Part shown: positions 48,293-57,161 of the stretch, one piece after another
Layout: every line of letters starts with the position of its first letter
Numbering within the stretch: the first letter of the stretch is position 1
Assembly (NCBI RefSeq): GCF_000759475.1
Contig: NZ_CP009454.1
Location: 3,906,001 to 3,970,000, forward strand
Direction: 5' to 3'
Source: Pantoea rwandensis
GTDB lineage: Bacteria; Pseudomonadota; Gammaproteobacteria; Enterobacterales; Enterobacteriaceae
DNA length: 64,000 nucleotides
Position numbers and translations under genes: made by a program
The notes under the pieces: generated by a model
Seen by the model: only the letters and a program-made list of their open reading frames with translations
What the model was told of the DNA's origin: nothing
The model's database searches: none

Positions 48293-49332
48293 ATGCTCGC
48301 TGGAAGCAACGCCCGGCACAGGCGACCTGGGGGGATTTTGGTCCCGACGATCAGCTCGGTCGATTGAATCTTTTAACCGCGCAAAAGGTGCTGGAAGGCG
48401 TAGCCGAGGTAAAAACCGGACAAACTTTCTGCCTGAGTTTACCGCTCGATCTACCGGGCGGCACGGCGATGAATCCACGTCGGCCGCCGCCTCAGCTCAA
48501 TGCGACACGCCGTGGCGAACATGCCAATATGACCTATCCGCTGTCGCGTGATAACCCGCTGCTCACCGATGTGATCTGTGATGATACCGTGACGCTGGCA
48601 CTGCAATATTCGACACAGTGGGACAGCCTGGCACACATGGGGCAGTGGTTCGACGTCAACGGCAATGGCGAACCAGAGATGGTGTTTTACAACGGCTATA
48701 AAGCCAATGTGGATATCGTTGGGGAAACTGATTATCGCGGCGGTTGCGGCTGCGATCACGGCAGCCATTTGGGCGCGAAGAAACTCGGCATCGAAAATGT
48801 GGCGCAGCACGGCATGCAAGGCCGCGCCGTGATGATTGATATTAAACGTCACTTCGGCACCGAGCGGTTCGCCTTTGGTTATCAGCATCTGCAGCAAATT
48901 TTACAGGCAGATGGCATCGAGGTGCGCCAGGGCGACATGGTGTGTTTCCGCACCGGCATGGATGAAGCGATTCTGGCGATGCAGGGCGAGCCGGATATGA
49001 CGTTTTTGAACAGCCACTTTGCGGGTCTGGATGGCAGTGATGAGCAGCTGCGCAACTGGATCGTCGAGAGCGACGTAGTGGCGCTGATTGCCGATAATCC
49101 GGCGGTGGAAATTTTACCGGCGCGCCCAATGAACGATGATTTTTATCCGTCGCATCCGCTGCATGATTTATGTCTGTTCAGATTGGGGGTGTATCTCGGC
49201 GAGCTGATGTTACTCAGTCCGCTGGCGGATTGGCTGGCGCAGCACCAGCGCCATGCGTTTCTGCTCACCGCCCCACCGTTGCGTTTACCGGGCGCGGTGG
49301 GATCGCCCGCCACGCCGGTGGCGACGGTTTAG
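48289..49332 (+). CDS. Cyclase family protein (kynurenine formamidase-like hydrolase)
   Basis: The 347-residue product belongs to the cyclase family (PF04199-type). It shows WGDFGPDDQLGRLNLLT at the start, STQWDSLAHMGQWFD in place of the family's HxGTHxDxPxH metal motif, GRAVMIDIKRHFG, and IEVRQGDMVCFRTGMDE. Members hydrolyse amides or lactones such as N-formylkynurenine, and many catabolic clusters use a member as a lactonase-like enzyme. The substitution of metal-binding histidines is typical of one subfamily with unknown chemistry. Translation is coupled to the second MFS gene. It is the last gene of the operon. Confidence 0.88.
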   Translation: MNARWKQRPAQATWGDFGPDDQLGRLNLLTAQKVLEGVAEVKTGQTFCLSLPLDLPGGTAMNPRRPPPQLNATRRGEHANMTYPLSRDNPLLTDVICDDTVTLALQYSTQWDSLAHMGQWFDVNGNGEPEMVFYNGYKANVDIVGETDYRGGCGCDHGSHLGAKKLGIENVAQHGMQGRAVMIDIKRHFGTERFAFGYQHLQQILQADGIEVRQGDMVCFRTGMDEAILAMQGEPDMTFLNSHFAGLDGSDEQLRNWIVESDVVALIADNPAVEILPARPMNDDFYPSHPLHDLCLFRLGVYLGELMLLSPLADWLAQHQRHAFLLTAPPLRLPGAVGSPATPVATV

Positions 49333-49621
49333 GTTGTGAGCAGAGTTGTGGCAGATCGCTCCAAATAAAGCGATGATCAATCCAACAGGACAGAGAAGCC
49401 TCGCCCGAAGAGCAAAGCGTCCGCCACATGGATGTGGCGGTCGATCAGCATGGATGCGTGATTCCTTTGCGATCGGGCGGGGATTTTCTGGATCGAGCAC
49501 CAAGCCCGGCAGCAAAAAAACAGCAACACAATTTACCAAGTGCGCATAAATGCGCACCCGACGAAAACAATACCAGGCTTGGCGTCACAGACTTTGACTA
49601 CGACATGTACGTGTATCCAAC
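49333..49621. repeat. Non-coding gap with two short palindromes, end of the catabolic island
   Basis: No gene is supported in these 289 bases. Two palindromes stand out: CCGCCACATGGATGTGGCGG (49421-49440, 9-bp stem) and GTGCGCA/TGCGCAC around TAAA (49540-49557). Both resemble dispersed enterobacterial palindromes. They may terminate the island operon and yacL, although neither has a T-run. Confidence 0.55.
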
Positions 49622-49984
49622 TTACTTACCGGCGAGAAACTGCCGATAAGCCGCAATCACCGCCAGAAAATCTTCCACACCGCAAAACGACAGGCTCTCT
49701 TCGTCGTAATAGGTCATGCCCTCTTCCATGCCATCATCTTCCAGCGCCAGCTGGTTGGCACGGATCATCACCTCTTCTTCATCCAGCCAGATGGTGTACT
49801 CATGTCCGACACGCTGCCACTGATTGATGGTGCCCTTCACTTCCCGCGCTGCCGCTTCCACTTCATCCAGCAGGGCCAGATTATCGCTGACCTCTTCATT
49901 GAACCAGTGCCCCACCGCTTCGTGGTCCATCGACATACGTACTTTGACCTGCCCGGTCAAATCACGCAGAAATTCATACTCCAT
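49622..49984 (-). CDS. yacL: UPF0231 family protein YacL
   Basis: The acidic 120-residue soluble protein matches E. coli YacL in length and sequence ([58 protein letters not shown]). No function is established for it. The start at 49984 aligns with E. coli; an open frame 13 codons longer is not supported. It lies beyond acnB on the same strand, as in E. coli. Confidence 0.95.
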   Translation of the reverse strand: MEYEFLRDLTGQVKVRMSMDHEAVGHWFNEEVSDNLALLDEVEAAAREVKGTINQWQRVGHEYTIWLDEEEVMIRANQLALEDDGMEEGMTYYDEESLSFCGVEDFLAVIAAYRQFLAGK

Positions 49985-50111
49985 GGGTTTGCCTCGTGTA
50001 GCTAATGGCGCGACGTGCAGCACCGGTTAGGTGCATTTTGTGCGTAGCGCGCTGAATAAAGTGGGATCGCGCTCGCATTATGCCAGGTCATGCATGAGGA
50101 AAAAAGTGCAC

Positions 50112-50138
50112 AAAAAAAGGGACGATTTTCATCGTCCC
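50112..50138 (-). terminator. Rho-independent terminator after acnB
   Basis: On the minus strand the perfect 8-bp stem GGGACGAT/ATCGTCCC (50119-50138) with a GAAA loop is followed by seven T residues, 22 bases after the acnB stop. Confidence 0.93.
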
Positions 50139-50160
50139 CTCTGCGTATTGCGTTTATTGA

Positions 50161-52758
50161 TTAAACAGCGGTCTGGAAGATTACGCCGTCGGCTTTCTCA
50201 GTGTACTGACCCAGTTGGTCAAAGTTGAGATAGCGATAGGTATCAGCCGCCGTCTTATCAACCTGAACCATAAACTGCTGATACTCATCTGGCGTTGGCA
50301 GTTTACCCAGCAGGGATGCCACCGCAGCCAACTCAGCCGAAGCCAGGAACACGTTCGCGCCGGTACCCAGACGGTTCGGGAAGTTACGGGTTGACGTGGA
50401 AACCACTGTCGCACCGTCTTTCACACGCGCCTGGTTACCCATGCAAAGTGAGCAGCCTGGGATCTCAATACGCGCACCGCTCTTACCGAAGACGCTGTAG
50501 TAGCCCTCTTCCGTCAGCTGTGCGGCATCCATCTTGGTTGGTGGCGCAACCCACAGACGGGTTGGCAACTGGCCTTTATGCGCATCCAGCAGTTTACCGG
50601 CTGCACGGAAGTGACCAATGTTGGTCATGCAAGAGCCGATGAACACTTCATCGATCTTCTCGCCCTGCACATCAGACAACCAGCGTGCATCATCTGGATC
50701 GTTTGGCGCACACAGGATTGGCTCTTTGATTTCGGCCAGATCGATATCAATCACTGCCGCATACTCTGCATCCGCATCGCCTTCCAGCAGTTGCGGATCC
50801 GCCAGCCATTTCTGCATGCCTTCAACGCGGCGCTCCAGCGTACGACGATCGCCGTAACCTTCGGAGATCATCCACTTCAGCAGCACGATGTTTGAGTTGA
50901 GGTACTCAATGATCGGCTCTTTATCCAGCTTGATGGTACAGCCCGCCGCAGAACGCTCAGCAGAAGCATCGGTCAGCTCAAACGCCTGCTCCACTTTCAG
51001 TTTCGGCAGACCTTCAATTTCCAGCACGCGACCAGAGAAGATGTTTTTCTTCCCTTTCTTCTCAACGGTCAGCAGGCCTGCTTTGATGGCGTACAGCGGG
51101 ATCGCATGCACCAGATCGCGCAGAGTGATGCCCGGCTGCATTTCGCCTTTGAAGCGCACCAGCACTGACTCAGGCATATCCAGTGGCATTACGCCGGTCG
51201 CAGCAGCAAATGCCACCAGACCAGAACCTGCCGGGAAGGAGATACCGATTGGGAAACGGGTGTGTGAATCGCCGCCAGTACCCACGGTATCTGGCAGCAG
51301 CATACGGTTCAGCCAGCTGTGGATAACGCCATCACCCGGACGCAGTGAGACACCGCCACGGTTCATGATGAAGTCTGGCAGAGTGTGGTGCGTGGTCACG
51401 TCAACCGGCTTAGGATAGGCTGCGGTATGACAGAATGACTGCATCACCAGGTCAGCAGAGAAGCCGAGGCATGCCAGGTCTTTCAGTTCATCACGGGTCA
51501 TTGGACCGGTGGTGTCCTGAGAACCCACAGAAGTCATTTTAGGTTCACAGTAGGCACCCGGACGGATACCTTCAACGCCACAGGCACGGCCAACCATTTT
51601 CTGCGCCAGTGAGTAACCACGGGTGCTGGCAGCCGCATCTTTCGCCTGTACAAACACATCGCTGTGCGGCAGACCGAGAGCTTCGCGTGCTTTGGTGGTC
51701 AGGCCACGACCAATGATCAGTGGAATACGACCACCGGCACGGACTTCATCCAGCAGCACTTCGGTTTTCAGCTCGAAGGTCGCCAGCAGTTCGTCGGTTT
51801 CGTGATTGCGTACTTCGCCTTTGTAAGGGTAAACGTCGATGACGTCGCCCATTTCCAGACGGTCAACGTCGACTTCAATTGGCAGCGCGCCCGCATCTTC
51901 CATGGTGTTGAAGAAGATCGGTGCGATTTTACCGCCGAGGCACAGACCGCCGCCTTTTTTGTTTGGCACGTACGGAATGTCATCGCCCATGAACCACAAC
52001 ACCGAGTTGGTGGCGGATTTACGGGAAGAACCTGTACCCACAACATCACCGACGTAGGTCAGTGGGAAGCCTTTTTTCTGCAGTGCTTCGATCTGTTTGA
52101 TCGGCCCAATGTTACCGGCATCGTCGGGTTCGATACCATCACGTGGGTTTTTCAACATCGCCAGTGCGTGCAGTGGAATATCCGGGCGAGACCATGCATC
52201 CGGTGCCGGAGAGAGGTCATCGGTGTTGGTTTCGCCGGTCACTTTAAACACGGTGGTGGTGATTTTTTCAGCCAGCTTAGGACGCTTCAGGAACCACTCT
52301 GCATCGGCCCAGGACTGGATAATTTTTTTCGCGTGGGGGTTACCCGCTTTCGCTTTCTCTTCGACATCGTAGAAGTTATCGAACATCAGCAGCGTGTGGG
52401 ACAGGGCTTCAGCGGCAATCGGAGCCAGTGCTTCATCGTCAAGCGCTTCGATCAGGGCATGGATGTTGTAGCCACCCTGCATGGTGCCCAGCAGTTCAAC
52501 TGCCTTTTCGCGAGTAACCAGAGGAGAGAGGGCTTCGCCCTTCGTGACAGCTGCCAGGAAACCAGCTTTTACATAAGCCGCTTCATCAACACCTGGGGGT
52601 ACACGGTTGACCAATAGATCGGTCAGGAATTCTTCTTCACCCGCTGGCGGGTTTTTCAGCAGTTCAACCAGCGCGGCCATTTGGGAAGCATCTAACGGCT
52701 TAGGTACGATTCCCTGGGCAGCACGCTCGGCAACGTGCTTACGGTATTCTTCTAGCAC
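50161..52758 (-). CDS. acnB: Aconitate hydratase B / 2-methylisocitrate dehydratase AcnB
   Basis: AcnB interconverts citrate and isocitrate in the TCA cycle and binds mRNA when its cluster is lost. The 865 residues match E. coli, with an N-terminal HEAT-like helical domain (about 1-160), then the swivelling domain 4 and domains 1-3. The 4Fe-4S cysteines lie in [10 protein letters not shown] and [10 protein letters not shown]. The start is a GTG ([12 protein letters not shown]) after GAGGAG. It has its own promoter and terminator, so it is monocistronic here, and yacL beyond it is probably expressed separately. Confidence 0.98.
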   Translation of the reverse strand: MLEEYRKHVAERAAQGIVPKPLDASQMAALVELLKNPPAGEEEFLTDLLVNRVPPGVDEAAYVKAGFLAAVTKGEALSPLVTREKAVELLGTMQGGYNIHALIEALDDEALAPIAAEALSHTLLMFDNFYDVEEKAKAGNPHAKKIIQSWADAEWFLKRPKLAEKITTTVFKVTGETNTDDLSPAPDAWSRPDIPLHALAMLKNPRDGIEPDDAGNIGPIKQIEALQKKGFPLTYVGDVVGTGSSRKSATNSVLWFMGDDIPYVPNKKGGGLCLGGKIAPIFFNTMEDAGALPIEVDVDRLEMGDVIDVYPYKGEVRNHETDELLATFELKTEVLLDEVRAGGRIPLIIGRGLTTKAREALGLPHSDVFVQAKDAAASTRGYSLAQKMVGRACGVEGIRPGAYCEPKMTSVGSQDTTGPMTRDELKDLACLGFSADLVMQSFCHTAAYPKPVDVTTHHTLPDFIMNRGGVSLRPGDGVIHSWLNRMLLPDTVGTGGDSHTRFPIGISFPAGSGLVAFAAATGVMPLDMPESVLVRFKGEMQPGITLRDLVHAIPLYAIKAGLLTVEKKGKKNIFSGRVLEIEGLPKLKVEQAFELTDASAERSAAGCTIKLDKEPIIEYLNSNIVLLKWMISEGYGDRRTLERRVEGMQKWLADPQLLEGDADAEYAAVIDIDLAEIKEPILCAPNDPDDARWLSDVQGEKIDEVFIGSCMTNIGHFRAAGKLLDAHKGQLPTRLWVAPPTKMDAAQLTEEGYYSVFGKSGARIEIPGCSLCMGNQARVKDGATVVSTSTRNFPNRLGTGANVFLASAELAAVASLLGKLPTPDEYQQFMVQVDKTAADTYRYLNFDQLGQYTEKADGVIFQTAV

Positions 52759-52847
52759 GACGTTCTCCTCGCTCTCATTGTATAGCTTTCCGGTACACCC
52801 CTTGAGCTGTCAAACAGTAGGGTGAGGTGCCCGGTTCCGCGTCGGCC

Positions 52848-52876
52848 AGCATAGCAGCATTTCGGCTGATTGTTAA
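52848..52876 (-). promoter_or_regulatory. Candidate sigma-70 promoter of acnB
   Basis: On the minus strand TTAACA (52871-52876) and TATGCT (52848-52853) are 17 bases apart, with a TGC extended -10. It lies 90 bases upstream of the acnB GTG. Confidence 0.55.
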
Positions 52877-52941
52877 TCTGTTTACAAAAAAGCAACATCC
52901 GTGCTTTATTTAGCAGATTTATCTGGAGATTGAGCGCGGTC

Positions 52942-52980
52942 ACACAAAAAAGCAGGCCACCTGAGCCTGCTTTTTTGTGT
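52942..52980. terminator. Bidirectional terminator after the aldo/keto reductase gene
   Basis: A perfect 16-bp stem, from ACACAAAAAAGCAGGC to GCCTGCTTTTTTGTGT, with a 7-base loop. Both arms contain a six-base A or T run, so it can stop transcription on either strand. It begins 15 bases after the reductase stop. Confidence 0.93.
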
Positions 52981-52995
52981 TTTAGGAGCTAAAAA

Positions 52996-53991
<996 letters not shown>

Positions 53992-54089
53992 TGATTTATC
54001 CTCTTCGCTTACGGTGTTAATGTTATAAACCTCAGCAATCGCAGCAACAATTGTGCGATTTTCGTTGATTTAGTGAATGGAACTCAGCA

Positions 54090-54998
54090 ATGAACAACTA
54101 CCGTGCATCAATGCAGGAATTGGAGATGTTTGCCGCTATCGCGCAGCATCTGAGTTTTCGCAAAGCCGCTGAGGAGCGTAACGTGACGCCCTCCAGCCTG
54201 AGCCACGCCATGCGCAATTTTGAAGCGCGTTTAGGAGTACGGCTGTTACATCGCACCACGCGTAAGGTGGCACTGACCGAAGCCGGCGAGCGATTTTTGC
54301 TGCGCATCCAGCCTGCATTGGCCGATCTTTCACAAGCGGTGGATGAACTGAATGACTGGCGTAGCGATCCTCGTGGTGTGTTGCGCATCAGCATGCCGCG
54401 TTCCGCGGAGGCGCTGTTTTTTCAGTCCCTGATACTGCCGTTTGTGCAACGCTACCCGGAGATTACGCTAGAGATCGACAGCAATGACGCACTGGTCGAT
54501 ATCGTTGAGAGCGGTTTTGATGCGGGCGTGCGCTATGGCGATGTGCTGGCGCAGGATATGATCGCCCTGCCCTTTGGCAAGCCGATGCGGGCACTGGCGG
54601 TGGCCAGCCCGGCTTTTCTTGCGCAACATGGCGTTCCGCAGTTCCCGGCAGAGTTATTGCAGTTTCCCTGCATTGAAAGACGCTTTCCCAGCGGACGTCG
54701 TTATCGTTGGGAATTTTGGCAGGATGGGCGCAAACAGGAAGTGGCGGTAAAAGGCTCACTGGTGCTGGATAATAACGAGCGCATTCTGCAAGCGGCTCGC
54801 GCCGGATTAGGTATCGCCTTTTTGCATCAGGATGCCGTCCACACGGCTTTAGCCAAAGGGGAATTAGTTGAAATACTGGCTAATTATACCCAGGTTGAGG
54901 AAGGATTCTGGCTCTATTATCCCAGCAGGAAATACCTTTCCGCACCGCTCAGGCATTTTATTGACTGGATTAAAAATATTGAAAATAAATTAAGGTAA
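54090..54998 (+). CDS. LysR-family transcriptional regulator
   Basis: The 302 residues show the LysR winged helix-turn-helix (about 8-67: AIAQHLSFRKAAEERNVTPS, LSHAMRNFEARLGVRLLHRT) and a CrgA-like periplasmic-binding-type effector domain (about 95-298, GVLRISMPRSAEALFFQSLI). The divergent arrangement with the aldo/keto reductase over 98 bases is the usual layout for a LysR regulator and its target. The effector is unknown. Confidence 0.92.
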   Translation: MNNYRASMQELEMFAAIAQHLSFRKAAEERNVTPSSLSHAMRNFEARLGVRLLHRTTRKVALTEAGERFLLRIQPALADLSQAVDELNDWRSDPRGVLRISMPRSAEALFFQSLILPFVQRYPEITLEIDSNDALVDIVESGFDAGVRYGDVLAQDMIALPFGKPMRALAVASPAFLAQHGVPQFPAELLQFPCIERRFPSGRRYRWEFWQDGRKQEVAVKGSLVLDNNERILQAARAGLGIAFLHQDAVHTALAKGELVEILANYTQVEEGFWLYYPSRKYLSAPLRHFIDWIKNIENKLR

Positions 54999-55068
54999 CA
55001 CCTAACACCTTTAACTAAAGGCGAATAATAAAACCGATAAATTTAATTGAAATTAAAGATTATTTAAA

Positions 55069-55250
55069 CGTGAAATAAAAAGGAAATCGCGTAGACTGCC
55101 TGCGGGCGCTTGAGGCAATCTGCCTCAAGCATTATCAATTGAGGTGGGTTGTGGAAGGAGAAACTCATGCGGTCAATTTTCATCAACCGCACGAGCAGGC
55201 AACTACCCGAAACACCTAAGCAATGTTAGGGTAGTTGCTTGCTCGTGCTA
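55069..55250 (+). promoter_or_regulatory. hok-type leader region: promoter, 5' stem and 20-bp stem upstream of the toxin
   Basis: TAGACT at 55092-55097 with a weak -35 would start a transcript near GGGCGCTTGAGGC (55104-55116), which resembles the 5' end of the plasmid R1 hok mRNA. A perfect 10-bp stem GCTTGAGGCA/TGCCTCAAGC follows (55108-55130). GGTCAATTTTCATCAACC (55171-55188) resembles the segment targeted by Sok antisense RNA. A 20-bp stem (55189-55208 with 55229-55248, one G-T position) encloses a 20-base loop, ending 21 bases before the toxin ATG. An antisense RNA is expected from the family but no promoter for it was confirmed. Confidence 0.6.
55167..55229 (+). CDS. Candidate short leader ORF (mok-like) upstream of hok
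   Basis: A 20-codon frame (MRSIFINRTSRQLPETPKQC) has an excellent AAGGAG ribosome site seven bases before its ATG. It covers the presumed Sok target and the left arm of the 20-bp stem. It ends at the first base of the right arm, 40 bases before the toxin start. In hok/sok systems translation of a leader frame (mok) overlapping hok drives toxin translation. Here the leader ends before the toxin, so coupling would have to act by unfolding the stem. Whether it is translated is inferred. Confidence 0.45.
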   Translation: MRSIFINRTSRQLPETPKQC

Positions 55251-55269
55251 ATGCAAGGAGTAAGTGATT

Positions 55270-55416
55270 ATGAAGTTATCATTCAGCAAGCTGATTATCG
55301 GCGGGCTCATGTTATTAGTGTTGTGCCTGGTGAATCGTAATACACTTTGTGAGTTACGATTTAAGATATTCGCTGCTGAATTATCTGCGGTAATGGCTTA
55401 CGAAGTTAAGCAGTAA
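55270..55416 (+). CDS. hok: Hok/Gef-family type I toxin
   Basis: The 48-residue peptide (too short for usual gene finders) has the Hok layout. There is a short charged start, one membrane segment (about 8-21, LIIGGLMLLVLCLV), then NRNTLCELRFK and a C-terminal AVMAYEVKQ, matching the family's LCE-(I/V)-R and AYES ends. Hok peptides insert in the inner membrane and depolarise it. A strong AAGGAG site lies ten bases before the ATG, and a hairpin follows the stop. It sits between an accessory LysR gene and lpd. It is probably a chromosomal relative of plasmid hok genes; whether it is functional cannot be judged. Confidence 0.85.
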   Translation: MKLSFSKLIIGGLMLLVLCLVNRNTLCELRFKIFAAELSAVMAYEVKQ

Positions 55417-55422
55417 AACTTC

Positions 55423-55448
55423 AATAGCAGGGGTTCGCCCCTGCTATT
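55423..55448 (+). terminator. Hairpin terminator after hok
   Basis: A perfect 11-bp stem AATAGCAGGGG/CCCCTGCTATT with a TTCG loop begins six bases after the hok stop. The downstream T-run is short. Confidence 0.75.
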
Positions 55449-55514
55449 TCCGGCAGGGCTTATGCGTTAGCTCCAGCGCCTTATTTATCTATTTAATTAA
55501 ATAGAACCCGTAAT

Positions 55515-55542
55515 AAAAAACGGCTCCATTAAGGAGCCGTTT
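55515..55542 (-). terminator. Rho-independent terminator after lpd
   Basis: On the minus strand AAACGGCTCC pairs with GGAGCCGTTT around TTAAT (55518-55542), followed by further T residues. It lies 19 bases after the lpd stop. Confidence 0.9.
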
Positions 55543-55561
55543 CTTTATTTAGCACGAAAAA

Positions 55562-56986
55562 TTATTTCTTTTTCGCTTTCGGGTTTGGCAGGTCAGTGAT
55601 GCTACCTTCAAACACTTCAGCCGCCAGACCCACTGACTCATGCAAGGTTGGGTGCGCGTGAATGGTCAGTGCGATGTCTTCTGCATCACAGCCCATCTCG
55701 ATCGCCAGACCGATTTCACCCAGCAGCTCGCCACCGTTGGTACCGACAATCGCACCACCGATGACACGGTGAGTCTCTTTGTCGAAGATCAGCTTAGTCA
55801 TGCCGTCTGCGCAGTCAGAAGCGATTGCACGACCAGAAGCGGCCCACGGGAAGGTGGAAACTTCGTAGCTGATGCCTTTCTCTTTGGCTTCTTTCTCGGT
55901 CAGACCAACCCAGGCAACTTCTGGCTCGGTATAGGCAATAGAAGGGATCACTTTCGGGTCGAAGTAGTGCTTCAGACCAGAAATCACTTCTGCCGCCACA
56001 TGGCCTTCATGCACACCTTTGTGCGCCAGCATTGGCTGACCGACGATATCGCCGATAGCGAAGATGTGCGGCACGTTGGTACGCAGTTGCTTATCGACGC
56101 GGATGAAACCACGGTCGTCCACTTCCACGCCCGCTTTGCCCGCATCCAGACCTTTGCCATTTGGCACACGGCCGATTGCTACCAGCACTGCGTCATAACG
56201 CTGTGCTTCAGCCGGGGCTTTTTTACCTTCCATTGATACGTAGATACCATCGTCTTTCGCTTCAACAGCGGTCACTTTGGTTTCCAGCATCAGGTTGAAT
56301 TTCTTGCTGATGCGTTTGGTGAAGACTTTCACCACGTCTTTATCAGCAGCAGGGATAACCTGGTCGAACATCTCAACCACGTCGATCTCTGAACCCAGCG
56401 CGTTATACACGGTGGCCATTTCCAGACCGATGATGCCGCCGCCCATAACCAGCAAACGCTTAGGCACTTCTTTCAGTTCCAGCGCGTCTGTAGAGTCCCA
56501 CACGCGTGGATCGTTGTGTGGAATGAAAGGCAGTTCGATTGGGCGAGAGCCGGCAGCGATGATCGCGTTATCGAAGTTGATGGTGGTTGCGCCACCCTCA
56601 CCTTCCACCACCAGGGTGTTCGCGCCGGTAAATTTACCCAGACCGGTAACCACTTTCACTTTACGGCCTTTCGCCATACCGGCCAGACCGCCAGTCAGTT
56701 GAGTGATGACCTTCTCTTTCCAGGTACGAATCTTGTTGATGTCAGTTTGCGGCTGGCCAAACACGATGCCGTGCTCTTCCAGTGCTTTGGCTTCTTCGAT
56801 CACTTTCGCAACATGAAGCAGCGCTTTTGACGGGATACAGCCCACGTTCAGACAAACACCACCGAGGGTGCTGTAACGCTCAACGATTACGGTTTCCAGA
56901 CCTAAATCAGCGCAACGGAAGGCTGCAGAGTAACCTGCAGGACCTGCCCCAAGTACCACGACTTGAGTTTTAATCTCTGTACTCAT
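55562..56986 (-). CDS. lpd: Dihydrolipoyl dehydrogenase Lpd (E3)
   Basis: Lpd reoxidises the dihydrolipoyl groups of the pyruvate and 2-oxoglutarate dehydrogenases and the glycine cleavage system. The 474 residues match E. coli. The FAD motif is VVVLGAGPAGYSAA, the redox pair Cys45/Cys50 is in GGVCLNVGCIPSK, the NAD motif is VMGGGIIGLEMA, and the His-Glu pair is in HAHPTLHE. I use the second of two tandem ATGs (MSTEIKTQVVV). AceF is followed by a hairpin and lpd by a terminator, so lpd is probably also transcribed from its own promoter in the 175-bp gap, as in E. coli. Confidence 0.98.
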   Translation of the reverse strand: MSTEIKTQVVVLGAGPAGYSAAFRCADLGLETVIVERYSTLGGVCLNVGCIPSKALLHVAKVIEEAKALEEHGIVFGQPQTDINKIRTWKEKVITQLTGGLAGMAKGRKVKVVTGLGKFTGANTLVVEGEGGATTINFDNAIIAAGSRPIELPFIPHNDPRVWDSTDALELKEVPKRLLVMGGGIIGLEMATVYNALGSEIDVVEMFDQVIPAADKDVVKVFTKRISKKFNLMLETKVTAVEAKDDGIYVSMEGKKAPAEAQRYDAVLVAIGRVPNGKGLDAGKAGVEVDDRGFIRVDKQLRTNVPHIFAIGDIVGQPMLAHKGVHEGHVAAEVISGLKHYFDPKVIPSIAYTEPEVAWVGLTEKEAKEKGISYEVSTFPWAASGRAIASDCADGMTKLIFDKETHRVIGGAIVGTNGGELLGEIGLAIEMGCDAEDIALTIHAHPTLHESVGLAAEVFEGSITDLPNPKAKKK

Positions 56987-57130
56987 CATGACCTCTTATT
57001 AGATTGCCGGCGGCCAGACGTAGAGCCTATCCCAGGCTCTGCATGCCCTAAATCCACCGGGACATTTCACCGCAAGAGTTTACAGAATTGTTAATAAACT
57101 GCCAACCGCGGCAACTCCGAATGCTTACAA

Positions 57131-57154
57131 CAAGGCCGGCATTTGCCGGCCTTG
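57131..57154 (-). terminator. Hairpin after aceF
   Basis: A perfect 10-bp stem CAAGGCCGGC/GCCGGCCTTG with an ATTT loop (AAAT on the minus strand) follows the aceF stop by seven bases. There is no long T-run, so read-through to lpd is plausible. Confidence 0.7.
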
Positions 57155-57161
57155 GTTAACT

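Noticed and set aside
49346..49827. Overlapping plus-strand frames between the cyclase gene and yacL
   Set aside because: They run over palindromes and into the antisense of yacL and show no protein-like composition.
55069..55448. Plasmid or prophage remnant as origin of the hok locus
   Set aside because: No integrase, replication, transfer or phage genes are nearby; chromosomal hok loci are common in enterics, so no mobile element is called.
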